From Sphingopyxis flava (lineage in GTDB: Bacteria > Pseudomonadota > Alphaproteobacteria > Sphingomonadales > Sphingomonadaceae), in NCBI RefSeq assembly GCF_900168005.1, contig NZ_FUYP01000020.1:1-54282 (forward strand): a stretch of 54,282 nt of DNA. Reading direction: 5' to 3'. Within the stretch, counting starts at the first letter, position 1. Each line of letters starts with the position of its first letter. A program made the translations under genes and the position numbers. This document shows, one piece after another, positions 25,553 to 33,576 of the stretch. The notes under the pieces were generated by a model, which saw nothing but the letters and a program-made list of their open reading frames with translations, was not told where the DNA came from and did no database searches.

Positions 25553-25633
25553 GTCATTGCGATCGCGTCGAAGCATTGCAGAGCAGCGACAAACTCTCTG
25601 GATTGCTTCCTTGGGGCGCTTGCCCGCAATGAC
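25553..25633. repeat. Palindromic intergenic repeat bounded by GTCATTGCG/CGCAATGAC
   Basis: GTCATTGCG at 25553-25561 and its exact complement CGCAATGAC at 25625-25633 bound an 81-base element containing shorter fragments such as TGGATTGCTTCC. It sits between convergent genes (M28 peptidase and PhoD). It resembles interspersed palindromic elements common in sphingomonad intergenic DNA. Confidence 0.6.
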
Positions 25634-25674
25634 GGGTGCGAGAGGGCGAGCCATCATTCAGAACCGCTTCTGCT

Positions 25675-25692
25675 TTCGCCCCTCCGGGCGAA
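25675..25692. repeat. Perfect hairpin between convergent genes
   Basis: TTCGCCC, loop CTCC and GGGCGAA form a perfect 7-bp stem in the same convergent gap as the repeat at 25553-25633. There is no T-run on either side, but it could still help end transcription from both directions. Confidence 0.5.
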
Positions 25693-25752
25693 GCCGAGCC
25701 GCGAAGGGGGATGGCGACTCCGGATAAGACGCGCCCGCTGGGATCTTGAAAT

Positions 25753-27324
25753 CTACGCCGACATCTTGATGCCGGCGACGCCATTTTCGATCACCCCCGT
25801 CGCGCGCCTCGAGAGGGTGTTCACGGGGGTCGACACCTTGTCGACGACCATGAAGTGGGTCTGCCACGCCTCGCGCCCCACCTCGCAGACCATGTAGCCG
25901 CGCTGGTCGTTGGCGAATTTGAGTTCGGGGTTGCGCGCCAGCCACTCGTCCGTGCCGGGCCGCTTGTCGCTCCCGTCGCCGCCGCTCGAAATCGAAGTGC
26001 CGACGAACTCGCCCGCGACGACCTTGTCCTTGAGGATCAGGTCGCCGCAGAAATTCTGATGCTCGTCGCCGGTCAGCACGACCGCGTTGTTGACGCCGCC
26101 GAGGCGCGCCAGCATCCGCTCGCGCGGCGCCTCATAGCCCGCCCAGCTGTCGAGGTTCAGGATCTTCTGCTTCTCGCCCGGAAAGCGCCGCCGGTCGAGC
26201 GACATCATCGTCACCTGCTGCGCAATCGCGTTCCACCTCGCCCCGCCTTCTCCGAGATTTTTGGCGAGCCACGCCTCCTGCGCCTTCCCCAACACCTGCG
26301 CGTTTTTGTCGAAGACGCCGGGACAGGCGGGCTTGAAGCCGTCACCGCACGGCTGGTCGTCGCGATACTGCCGCGTGTCGAGGAGCTGCATCGACACGAG
26401 ATTTCCGTACCGCAGCTCGCGGTTGAGCGCGACCATGCCGCCGCGCGGCAAGAGCGCGCGGCGCACCGGCATATGCTCGTACCACGCCTGCATCGCTGCC
26501 TGCTTCTTGAGCATGAAGACCTCGGGCGGGGGCGCGTCGGGGTCTTCGGCGTCGAGCCCCAGCTTCCAATTGTCGCGGTCCGATACCCAGTCGTTGCGGA
26601 TCTCATGGTCGTCGAAGCTCGACAGAAAAGCGTGGCTGGACCGCGCCGCCTGCAGGTCGATGTCGCCGAGCTGCTGGCTGTAGGCGGTGCGGAAATCGGA
26701 CAGGTCTATGAGGTTGCGCAGCGCGTTCTTGCGCACCGGCCGGCTGGGGAGTCCGTCGGTGAACAGATAGTCCTGGCTATATTCATAGATGAAATCGCCA
26801 TAATGATAGACGAAGGCCAGATCCTCGCGGGCCAGATGGCGGTAGGCGCCAAAGAAGCCCGATTCGAAATGCTGACAGCCGCAGACGCCGAATTTCAGCG
26901 TGTCGACGCTCGCGCCGACCGCGGGAAGCGTGCGCGCGCGGCCGCGCAGGCTGCGCTCGCCCGCGGCGGTGAAGCGGTAATAATAGGGGCGGTCGGACTT
27001 GAGCCCCCCGACCTCGACATGGACGCTGTGCGCGAGTTCGGGATGCGCAAGCTCGGTTCCCTTCGCCACCACGTCGCGAAAACCGCCATCGCTCGCAACC
27101 TCCCACTCGACCGGCACCGGCGCGAGCGGCATGCCGCCGTGCGGCGCCATCGGCTCAGGGGCGAGCCGGGTCCAGATGACGAAGCCGTCGCTCGACGGAT
27201 CGCCCGCCGCGACGCCCAGGCTGAAGGGAAAATCGCGGAACAGCCCGCCCTCGGCGCGCAGGATCGCGGGCGCCGACAGGCCGGCGAGGGTTGCGGTGGC
27301 GAGGAAGTGACGGCGGCTGACCAT
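25753..27324 (-). CDS. PhoD-like secreted alkaline phosphatase/phosphodiesterase
   Basis: A 523-residue metallophosphoesterase with a twin-arginine signal (MVSRRHFLATATLAGLSAPA). A beta-sandwich PhoD N-domain (about 35-135) precedes the catalytic domain with GVCGCQHF, HYGDFIYEY, FDDHEIRND and LTGDEHQNF, the expected metal ligands. Tat export suggests cofactor loading in the cytoplasm. ATG at 27324 is fixed by the Tat motif; the frame runs open into the DUF2167 gene on the other strand. It is divergent from that gene, with 166 bases between. Confidence 0.92.
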   Translation of the reverse strand: MVSRRHFLATATLAGLSAPAILRAEGGLFRDFPFSLGVAAGDPSSDGFVIWTRLAPEPMAPHGGMPLAPVPVEWEVASDGGFRDVVAKGTELAHPELAHSVHVEVGGLKSDRPYYYRFTAAGERSLRGRARTLPAVGASVDTLKFGVCGCQHFESGFFGAYRHLAREDLAFVYHYGDFIYEYSQDYLFTDGLPSRPVRKNALRNLIDLSDFRTAYSQQLGDIDLQAARSSHAFLSSFDDHEIRNDWVSDRDNWKLGLDAEDPDAPPPEVFMLKKQAAMQAWYEHMPVRRALLPRGGMVALNRELRYGNLVSMQLLDTRQYRDDQPCGDGFKPACPGVFDKNAQVLGKAQEAWLAKNLGEGGARWNAIAQQVTMMSLDRRRFPGEKQKILNLDSWAGYEAPRERMLARLGGVNNAVVLTGDEHQNFCGDLILKDKVVAGEFVGTSISSGGDGSDKRPGTDEWLARNPELKFANDQRGYMVCEVGREAWQTHFMVVDKVSTPVNTLSRRATGVIENGVAGIKMSA

Positions 27325-27490
27325 GGGGGCTCCTGCAGGCTGGCGCCGAAGCGTCGACTCGGCACCGAGCGGCATAGCCGAGCGCGAACGGGATGCCCAT
27401 TGCCTGCATCGCGGCGGCTGCTTTGTCGCTTGCCACGGGGACGTGCGTCTGAAAGACTTTCGCATCGCCGGGTTGAGGGGGGGGAAAGCG

Positions 27491-28501
27491 ATGAAGAAGC
27501 CATCTGAAAGGACCAGTGCGTTCGCCTTCGCGGCGGCTCTGGCGGTTGCTGCCGTGCCGGCGACCATGCTTCCTGCAGCGGCGCTCGCAGCGAGCGCTTC
27601 GGCGCAGGAAAGCACGGCGGCCCAGCAACGGGCGGCCGCCGAACGGCTGCTCGCGTCGCTGAATCGTCAGACGGGCACGATCCCGATCGACGTCGCAAAG
27701 GCCGATCTCGTTCTTGGCGACCGTTATTATTTCGTCGGCCCCGACCAGTCGCGCTCGATCCTCGTCGATATCTGGCGCAATCCGCCAGAAGCCGCCGACA
27801 ATGTGCTCGGCATGGTCTTTCCGAAGGGCAAGAGCTTCGTCGACGACAGCTGGTCGGCGGTGATCACCTTCGAACGCTCGGGCTATGTCTCCGACGAGGA
27901 TGCCAAGACGATCGATTATGACGCCCTGCTCGCCGACATGAGGAAAAGCGACGAGGAGCAGGCCGACAGCGTCCGCGCACAGGGTTATCCCGCGGGCATC
28001 GTCCAGCGCTGGGCGCAGGCGCCGACCTATGACGCCGCGAAGCACTCGCTCGTCTGGGCGCGCGATATCAAATTCGATGGCTCCTCCGAAGATGCACTCA
28101 ACTACGACATCCGTCTGCTCGGCCGCTCGGGCGTGCTGAGCATGAACATCATCGCCGGGATGAGCCAGCTCGGCGAGGTGCACGAAGCCGCAAGGACCTT
28201 TGCGCAGGTCGCCAGTTTCCGCGCGGGGGCGCGCTATGCCGACTTCGATCCGTCGATGGACGAAAAGGCCGAATATGGGCTCGCCGGACTCGTTGCGGCG
28301 GGCGCGGGTGCAGCGGTCGCGAAGAAGGTCGGGCTGCTCGCTATTCTCGCCAAGTTCGGCAAGCTGATCTTCATTGCGATCATCGGGGCTTTCGTCGTGC
28401 TGCGCAATCGCATCGGCCGCCTCTTCGGGCGCCACCCGACGCTCGAAGCGTGGGAATGGGAAGCGCCCGCGACGGCCGCCGAGGATGATCGAAAAGCGTA
28501 G
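27491..28501 (+). CDS. DUF2167 membrane protein
   Basis: A 336-residue protein with a signal peptide (about 1-38) and a DUF2167 domain. Recognisable segments are TGTIPIDVAKADLVLGDRYY, DDSWSAVITFERSGYVSDED and YDAAKHSLVWARDIKF. A C-terminal membrane region (about 265-305) is followed by a short basic tail, so the bulk should face the periplasm. The function is unknown. ATG at 27491 follows a GGGGGGGAAAGCG ribosome site. It ends 77 bases before the convergent outer-membrane protein gene. Confidence 0.83.
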   Translation: MKKPSERTSAFAFAAALAVAAVPATMLPAAALAASASAQESTAAQQRAAAERLLASLNRQTGTIPIDVAKADLVLGDRYYFVGPDQSRSILVDIWRNPPEAADNVLGMVFPKGKSFVDDSWSAVITFERSGYVSDEDAKTIDYDALLADMRKSDEEQADSVRAQGYPAGIVQRWAQAPTYDAAKHSLVWARDIKFDGSSEDALNYDIRLLGRSGVLSMNIIAGMSQLGEVHEAARTFAQVASFRAGARYADFDPSMDEKAEYGLAGLVAAGAGAAVAKKVGLLAILAKFGKLIFIAIIGAFVVLRNRIGRLFGRHPTLEAWEWEAPATAAEDDRKA

Positions 28502-28543
28502 CAGATAATCCTTTGGCCGATCGAGCTTCGGCGGGGGCATCCA

Positions 28544-28574
28544 TCGTCATTGCTTCGCTTCGCCTCCATGACGA
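28544..28574. repeat. Short palindrome related to the GTCATTGCG repeat
   Basis: TCGTCA at 28544-28549 and TGACGA at 28569-28574 flank a core containing TTGCTTCGCTTCGCC. It lies in the convergent gap between the DUF2167 gene and the outer-membrane protein gene and may be a degraded member of the element at 25553. Confidence 0.45.
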
Positions 28575-28578
28575 AAGC

Positions 28579-29922
28579 CTATAGTCCGAGCGACAGCCGC
28601 GCGAACAGCGTCGCGCCCACGGGCGTCTTGCCATAGGCGGCTTCGAGCGCGTCGGGCTTGGCGAACGCCGCCACGCTGCCGCCCAGCGCGAGGTTCAGCG
28701 GGCCGGTCAGCGGGATGCGATAGGCATAGCCCGCCTGGAATTTGGTCACGCGGAAGGCGACGTCGTGCAGCGGGTCGGCATGGTCCGGAAACAGCTCGTC
28801 GTTCCGCACATTCTCGACCCGCGCGAACAGGCTGTGATGCCTGTCGATGTCCCAGTTGGCCTCGGCGAGCCATGCGGTCAGCGTGCCCCCCGGGTCGCGG
28901 TTCTTGGCGCTGAACGCCGCCATCGCCGACAGGCCCTTGCCGTTCGCGAACTGGACGCTCGCGGTGGTGCGATGCTCGTTCTCGCCCGCGTGCAGCGCCT
29001 CGGGCTCCTTCAGCCGCGCATGGCTCAGCTGAACCGCCCATTCGGGGGAGGGCGTCCATGTCCCGCGAACCGCCCAGCTGTCGAAGCGCGGGCTTTCGAT
29101 GCCCCAGCGCTCTTCGTCGGGCTCGCGCCCGGTGAACAGCGAGGCTTCGAGCTGCACCTGCGGCGTCTGATAGCCGAGCGTCGCGACGCCATAGGTGATG
29201 TGCGTCGAATCGAACCAGTGATGGGTGATCGGCGCCTCGGGATTATAGCGCGCGCTGCCGCGGTGCATGAAGGCGCTGGGGCCGATCGCGGGCTCGCCGA
29301 CCGGACCGCCGTAGAGGAACAGCCGGCCATTGTCGCCGACATCGACGTCGACCCGCGCCGCAAGCTCCATGAACAGATCGTGCGGATGCTGGCGGTCGAC
29401 GAGCGGCACGCCCCCCGCGGATTCGCCTGCCGCGAACAAATTGGGATAGCCGCGGTTCGCCATCAGCGGTTCGAGGCTCATCATCGACTTGAACTGGACG
29501 CGCCCCCAGCCGGTGTCCTTTTCGGCGGACAGCATCAGCATCGACTGGACATAGGCCTTGTCGCCGCCGCGCGGCCCCGACTGGTCGGTATAGACGCCCC
29601 AGGCAAAGCCATGCGCCATCAGCATCCAGTCGTCGCCCGGCATCAGGTGGAGGCCGCTGTGCCCGCCCTCGTTGCCGGGAAGCCGCGACGTGCCGGACCC
29701 TTCGGCGGACGGGAGGGCCGCGTCCTGCTTCATCGCATAATGCCCCATCGCCGCATGGTCCATCGTGCCCGCGTCGTCCTGCGCATCGGGCTCGGGGGTC
29801 GGTTCGGGGCTCGCCGCCGGCATCGCGTGACCGGCGTGCGCCCCATGATTCTGCGCCGTGGCAGCCAAGGGGGTGAGGGCGAGCGCCGCAGCCCCCGCCA
29901 GCAGAGAGGTTTTCAGCATCAT
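28579..29922 (-). CDS. His/Met-rich outer-membrane beta-barrel protein
   Basis: A 447-residue exported protein with a signal peptide (about 1-23) and an N-terminal tail rich in His and Met (NHGAHAGHAMP, MDHAAMGHYAMK), similar in composition to copper-binding tails of CopA/CopB-type proteins. The rest (from about 90) alternates short amphipathic strands and ends in Phe/Leu-type residues (FARLSLGL), as expected for an outer-membrane barrel. It is 32 bases downstream of the glutaredoxin-MauE gene and probably in the same MerR-controlled unit. I do not recognise a named family. Confidence 0.7.
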   Translation of the reverse strand: MMLKTSLLAGAAALALTPLAATAQNHGAHAGHAMPAASPEPTPEPDAQDDAGTMDHAAMGHYAMKQDAALPSAEGSGTSRLPGNEGGHSGLHLMPGDDWMLMAHGFAWGVYTDQSGPRGGDKAYVQSMLMLSAEKDTGWGRVQFKSMMSLEPLMANRGYPNLFAAGESAGGVPLVDRQHPHDLFMELAARVDVDVGDNGRLFLYGGPVGEPAIGPSAFMHRGSARYNPEAPITHHWFDSTHITYGVATLGYQTPQVQLEASLFTGREPDEERWGIESPRFDSWAVRGTWTPSPEWAVQLSHARLKEPEALHAGENEHRTTASVQFANGKGLSAMAAFSAKNRDPGGTLTAWLAEANWDIDRHHSLFARVENVRNDELFPDHADPLHDVAFRVTKFQAGYAYRIPLTGPLNLALGGSVAAFAKPDALEAAYGKTPVGATLFARLSLGL

Positions 29923-29954
29923 TCAGTCCCGTAGCAGCGAAAAGGGCGCGGCGG

Positions 29955-30689
29955 TCAAAACCATATCCGCATCATCCACACCGCCATCGCGATCATCATC
30001 AGATTCTCGGTCAGCGAGACGAAGCCCAGCGGCACCCTGCTGCTGCCGCCGACGCAGGCGCATTTGATCGCGCGCCGGTCGATATAGACCGCCTTCACCA
30101 CCGACACCGCGCCGACGGTACCGATGAACAGCGCGACCGGGATCGACAGCCACGGCAGCGCGTGCGCGGTCATCAGCACGCCCGCCAGCCCCTCGGCAAA
30201 GGGATAGAGGCTCGCATAGGGCACCCAGCGGCGCGCGAGCAGGTCATAGTTCAGGAACATGGTCGCGAACCTGTCGACGTCCTGCAGCTTGAGCAGCGCG
30301 AGGACGATCATGCTGAACGAGATGAACCATTCGGCAGCCCGGAAGGTGAAAGCCTGGCCCTCGACCGCGAAGCTGGCGGCGAGCGCCATCAGCGCGGTCA
30401 TCGCGAACAGCGCGATGACCGGCGTGTAGCTCGCCCTGTCGGGGTCGGCGACTTTCAGCCCGAAATGGCGGCGCAGATCGTCGTAGCCGCCGATCCGCAC
30501 GCCGTCGATGAAGGTCTGCGGTGTCGTCTTGACGCCCTGTTCGGCCTTGAAGGCGTCGGTCTCCTCGCGCGTCGTCAACCAGCGGTCGTCGACCGCAAAG
30601 CCGCGGCTTTTCAGGAGATGCTTCGCCTTCAGGCCAAAGGGGCAGATATGGTCGGGCATGACCATGCGATAGAGGATTGCCTGTTTCAT
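29955..30689 (-). CDS. Glutaredoxin-MauE/DoxX-type fusion membrane protein
   Basis: A 244-residue fusion. The N-terminal glutaredoxin-like domain (about 1-80) has a single-Cys site, HICPFGLKAKHLL, with TTPQTFIDG carrying the cis-Pro and GGYDDLRRHF as the glutathione site. Then come four membrane segments of the MauE/DoxX type (about 90-240), with KCACVGGSS (a C-x-C pair, about 210) before the last one. This suggests membrane-coupled thiol chemistry, perhaps for metal. ATG at 30689 lies at the predicted transcript start; no ribosome site precedes it. Confidence 0.82.
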   Translation of the reverse strand: MKQAILYRMVMPDHICPFGLKAKHLLKSRGFAVDDRWLTTREETDAFKAEQGVKTTPQTFIDGVRIGGYDDLRRHFGLKVADPDRASYTPVIALFAMTALMALAASFAVEGQAFTFRAAEWFISFSMIVLALLKLQDVDRFATMFLNYDLLARRWVPYASLYPFAEGLAGVLMTAHALPWLSIPVALFIGTVGAVSVVKAVYIDRRAIKCACVGGSSRVPLGFVSLTENLMMIAMAVWMMRIWF

Positions 30690-30696
30690 GCTGTCC

Positions 30697-30727
30697 CTAT
30701 AGCGTCTGTACCATGGTACGGAGTCAA
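30697..30727 (-). promoter_or_regulatory. MerR-type operator-promoter with 19-base spacer
   Basis: On the minus strand TTGACT (30727-30722) and CTATAG (30702-30697) are 19 bases apart, longer than the normal 17. The spacer holds the perfect palindrome GTACCATGGTAC (30708-30719), matching the dyad of mer operators (TTGACTCCGTAC...GTACGG). It would drive the glutaredoxin-MauE gene on the minus strand, and the divergent merR-like gene starts just beyond it. Confidence 0.8.
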
Positions 30728-30730
30728 GCG

Positions 30731-31114
30731 ATGTCGTTCACTATCGGGAAACTGGCTGCCGCAGGCGGGGTCGGGGTCGAAACGATCCGCTATTACCAGC
30801 GGCGCGGCCTCATCGGGACACCGGCGCGAAGCGGCGGCATCCGCCGCTATGACGACAACGATCTCCGGCGCCTGAAGTTCATCCGCGCGGCGCAGGCGGC
30901 GGGCTTCACGCTCGACGAGATTTCCGAACTGCTCGTGCTGGAGGAAAGCGACGACCGCGCCCGCGTCCGCACGCTGGCGCGCCAGCGAATCGCCGCGCTC
31001 GACGAAAAGATCGCCCAGATGTCTGAAGCCCGCGCCGCCCTCGCCCGCCTTGCCGATCAATGCGCGGCAAGCGACAAGGGGCCGTGCCCGATACTGGCGG
31101 CGTTCGAGCAGTAG
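30731..31114 (+). CDS. MerR family metal-type regulator
   Basis: A 127-residue activator. The N-terminal winged helix starts FTIGKLAAAGGVGVETIRYY with RRGLI and the wing GGIRRYDDNDLRRL, then a dimerisation helix and a C-terminal loop DQCAASDKGPCPILAAF with two Cys, as in MerR. The third Hg-binding Cys of classical MerR (Cys82) is replaced: the segment is LEESDDRARVRTLA. ATG at 30731 has GGAG upstream; an ATG at 30713 lies inside the operator. It is divergent from its probable target. Confidence 0.88.
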   Translation: MSFTIGKLAAAGGVGVETIRYYQRRGLIGTPARSGGIRRYDDNDLRRLKFIRAAQAAGFTLDEISELLVLEESDDRARVRTLARQRIAALDEKIAQMSEARAALARLADQCAASDKGPCPILAAFEQ

Positions 31115-31138
31115 AGCACCGGCCCTCGCGCCCGAAGT

Positions 31139-31164
31139 CCTCCCACGGCTTCGCCGCAGGGAGG
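31139..31164. repeat. Strong GC hairpin between convergent merR-like and ychF genes
   Basis: CCTCCC and GGGAGG enclose an inner CGGC-TTC-GCCG stem. No T-run follows, but its place between convergent genes suggests a transcription stop or a palindromic repeat. It belongs to a group of similar CCTCCC/GGGAGG-type hairpins in this window. Confidence 0.55.
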
Positions 31165-31223
31165 CAAATTAGGAAATCAACCGTCGCGAGAGCGCCCGAT
31201 TTCCTCTCCCGCAAAAACCCGAA

Positions 31224-32321
31224 TCAACTATGCAGGAAGTGCATCACGTCGCCGTCCTGCACGACGTAGGCCTTGCCCTCGGCGCGCAGCTTGCCCGCCT
31301 CGCGCGCCTTGGCTTCGCCGCCGAGTGCGACATAGTCCTCAAACGCGATCGTTTCGGCGCGGATGAAGCCCTTCTGGAAATCGCTGTGGATCTCGCCCGC
31401 CGCCTCGGGTGCGGTCGCGCCCTTATGCACGGTCCATGCGCGCGCTTCCTTCGGTCCGACGGTGAAGAAGGTCAGCAGGTGGAGCAGCTCGTACCCGGCG
31501 CGGATCACGCGCGCGAGGCCGGTTTCGTGCAGCCCCATTTCCTCGAGGAACATCATGCGCTCGGCGGCGTCCATGCCGACGAGCTCGCTCTCGATCGCCG
31601 CGGAGACGATGACCGCCTGCGCGCCCTCGGCCTTGGCCCGCGCGAAGACGGCTTCGCTGTGGGCGTTGCCGGTGGCGGCACTCGCCTCCTCGACGTTGCA
31701 GACATAGAGGACGGGCTTGGTGGTGAGGAGCTGCGCCTGTTTCAGGATCCGCTCTTCCTCGACGTCCTTGGGCTCGGTCAGCCGCGCGGGCTTGCCGGCG
31801 CGAAGCAGATCGAGCGCCTGGCCGAGGACCGAGGCCGCAGCCTTGGCTTCCTTGTCGCCGCCGGTCGCCTTCTTCTGAAAGGCCGGGACGCGCTTTTCGA
31901 GGCTTTCAAGATCGGCGAGCAGCAATTCGGTCTCGACCGTCTCGGCGTCTGCAACCGGATCGACCTTGTTCTCGACATGCTGGATGTCGTCGTCCTCGAA
32001 ACAGCGCAGGACGTGGACGATGGCATCGACCTCTCGAATATTGCCGAGGAACTGGTTGCCCAGCCCCTCGCCCTTCGACGCGCCGCGCACCAGCCCCGCG
32101 ATATCGACGAAGGCGAGCTGGGTCGGGATGATCTTCTGGCTGCCCGCGATGGCGGCGAGCTTTTCGAGCCGGTCGTCGGGCACCGCGACATTGCCGATAT
32201 TTGGCTCGATCGTGCAGAAGGGATAATTGGCCGCCTGCGCCGCCTGTGTCTCGGTCAGCGCGTTGAACAGGGTGGACTTGCCCACATTGGGCAGCCCGAC
32301 GATCCCGCATTTGAAACCCAT
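31224..32321 (-). CDS. ychF: Redox-regulated ATPase YchF
   Basis: A 365-residue Obg-family P-loop protein that prefers ATP. It begins [20 protein letters not shown] (Walker A), with the switch [20 protein letters not shown] and the altered G4 motif NVEEA instead of NKxD, which accounts for ATP use. A coiled-coil insert (about 130-190) and a C-terminal TGS domain follow. YchF binds the ribosome and damps the oxidative-stress response. A 50-base hairpin lies in its leader at 32337-32386. Confidence 0.96.
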   Translation of the reverse strand: MGFKCGIVGLPNVGKSTLFNALTETQAAQAANYPFCTIEPNIGNVAVPDDRLEKLAAIAGSQKIIPTQLAFVDIAGLVRGASKGEGLGNQFLGNIREVDAIVHVLRCFEDDDIQHVENKVDPVADAETVETELLLADLESLEKRVPAFQKKATGGDKEAKAAASVLGQALDLLRAGKPARLTEPKDVEEERILKQAQLLTTKPVLYVCNVEEASAATGNAHSEAVFARAKAEGAQAVIVSAAIESELVGMDAAERMMFLEEMGLHETGLARVIRAGYELLHLLTFFTVGPKEARAWTVHKGATAPEAAGEIHSDFQKGFIRAETIAFEDYVALGGEAKAREAGKLRAEGKAYVVQDGDVMHFLHS

Positions 32322-32336
32322 GAAATCATCCGATCG

Positions 32337-32386
32337 ATCTGGAAACAGGCCAGCCCCTTAGCGAGGGGGGGCGGCCATTTCCAGAT
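32337..32386 (-). promoter_or_regulatory. Long leader hairpin before ychF
   Basis: ATCTGGAAA (32337-32345) and TTTCCAGAT (32378-32386) pair perfectly, with inner GGCC/GGCC and CCCC/GGGG pairs. The structure ends 15 bases before the ychF start codon, which places it in the ribosome-binding region of the mRNA if transcription starts upstream. Confidence 0.5.
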
Positions 32387-32487
32387 GCGATGGAACTTCG
32401 CCCCTTTGCCGTCGGCGATGCGCGTGTCTCCCCGCCCGTGGCGTCCGCGTTGCGGTGGGTTCATCCACTGCGGGCTAGGGCGGGAAA

Positions 32488-33147
32488 ATGGGCTCACTCG
32501 CCAACCCCCTTCTGTCGCGGCCGATGGCCGGCCTGCTGATGCTGCTCGCGCTCACCGGCGCATCGCGGTTCGAGGCGGCGGTGCTCGACGAACTCAACGC
32601 GATGCGCGCCGATCCGGGCGAGTATAGCGAGCGGCTGCTCGACTATCGCGACCGGATCGACGGGCTGATCGTCTATGGCGAAGACGGCGAAGCGGACGTC
32701 CGGACCCGCGAAGGCGTGCGCCCCGTCGACGAGGCTATCACGGCTCTGCGCCGCGCCGGTCCGCTGCCGGAGCTGCGCGAAGGGCGGCTGCTCGCGCTGG
32801 CGGCGGCCGACCATGTCGCCGCGCAATCGCGCTCGGGGGAGGTTGGGCATTATTCGCGCGGCCGCAATCCGCCCGCGCGGCTCGTGGCGCGCGGCGGGGG
32901 CCGCTATGTCAGCGAGGTCATCACCTACGGCCACGGCGACCCCGAATCGGTGATCCGCCAATTGCTCGTCGACGATGGCGTTCCGGGGCGCGGCCACCGT
33001 TTCGAGCTGCTGTCGGCGCGCTATCGCTATGCGGGGGTCGCCTGCGGCCCGCATCCTGAATGGCGGAGCATGTGCGTCATCGAGCTTTCCGAAACCCCCG
33101 ACGGCAGCGCGCCGCCGCCGCCCCGGCGCAGCCCCGCGGCGCCCTAG
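32488..33147 (+). CDS. CAP (SCP/PR-1) domain exported protein
   Basis: A 219-residue protein with a likely N-terminal signal segment (hydrophobic about 14-27) and a bacterial CAP domain: VLDELNAMRADPGEYSE at the start, LLALAAADHVAAQSRSGEVG, the HYSRG strand and RYAGVACG near the end. A proline-rich tail follows. Bacterial CAP proteins are secreted and poorly characterised. ATG at 32488 is divergent from ychF with 166 bases between. It ends 18 bases before the convergent GNAT gene. Confidence 0.83.
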   Translation: MGSLANPLLSRPMAGLLMLLALTGASRFEAAVLDELNAMRADPGEYSERLLDYRDRIDGLIVYGEDGEADVRTREGVRPVDEAITALRRAGPLPELREGRLLALAAADHVAAQSRSGEVGHYSRGRNPPARLVARGGGRYVSEVITYGHGDPESVIRQLLVDDGVPGRGHRFELLSARYRYAGVACGPHPEWRSMCVIELSETPDGSAPPPPRRSPAAP

Positions 33148-33165
33148 GCGCGCCGCCGGGTTTCG

Positions 33166-33576
33166 CTACGTCAGCCACCGGGCGAAGACCTTAACCGGCT
33201 GCCATTCCCAATCGAGGCGTTCGTAGAGTGCCGCTGCGGGGTTGCCGTCGCGCACCATCAGCTCGACCTTCGGACAGCCGCGTTCGCGCAGCCAGTCGCA
33301 CGCCGCATCGAGCAGGCGCCGCGCGATCCCGGTGCCGCGGCAGTCGGGCAGCACGCCGAGATAATAGATCCAGCCGCGATGGCCGTCGAAGCCAGCCATG
33401 ACCGTGCCGACGATCGCCGCATCATTTTCGGCGACAAGAATCGTCGCGGCGTCATGGCCCAGCGCGCGTGCGAAATCGGCGCGCGGCTCGTTCCACGGGC
33501 GCGTCAGCCCGCACGCCTGCCAGATCCCGATCGCGGCTTCGGCGTCGCCCGCCGTGGCGGGGCGCAGCAGGATCAC
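33166..33576 (-). CDS. GNAT family N-acetyltransferase (YpeA-like)
   Basis: A 136-residue acetyltransferase. The acetyl-CoA-binding motif is visible as YYLGVLPDCRGTGIARRLLD (about 70-89), and the C-terminus shows VELMVRDGNPAAALYERLDW, resembling YpeA. The ATG overlaps the pth stop by 4 bases (ATGA), so it is translated with pth. The acceptor substrate is unknown. Confidence 0.88.
   Translation of the reverse strand: MILLRPATAGDAEAAIGIWQACGLTRPWNEPRADFARALGHDAATILVAENDAAIVGTVMAGFDGHRGWIYYLGVLPDCRGTGIARRLLDAACDWLRERGCPKVELMVRDGNPAAALYERLDWEWQPVKVFARWLT

Noticed and set aside
25855..27507. 550-codon plus-strand open frame opposite the PhoD-like gene
   Set aside because: Shadow of the GC-rich PhoD-like gene; no recognisable motif, and the minus strand has a Tat signal and all metal ligands.
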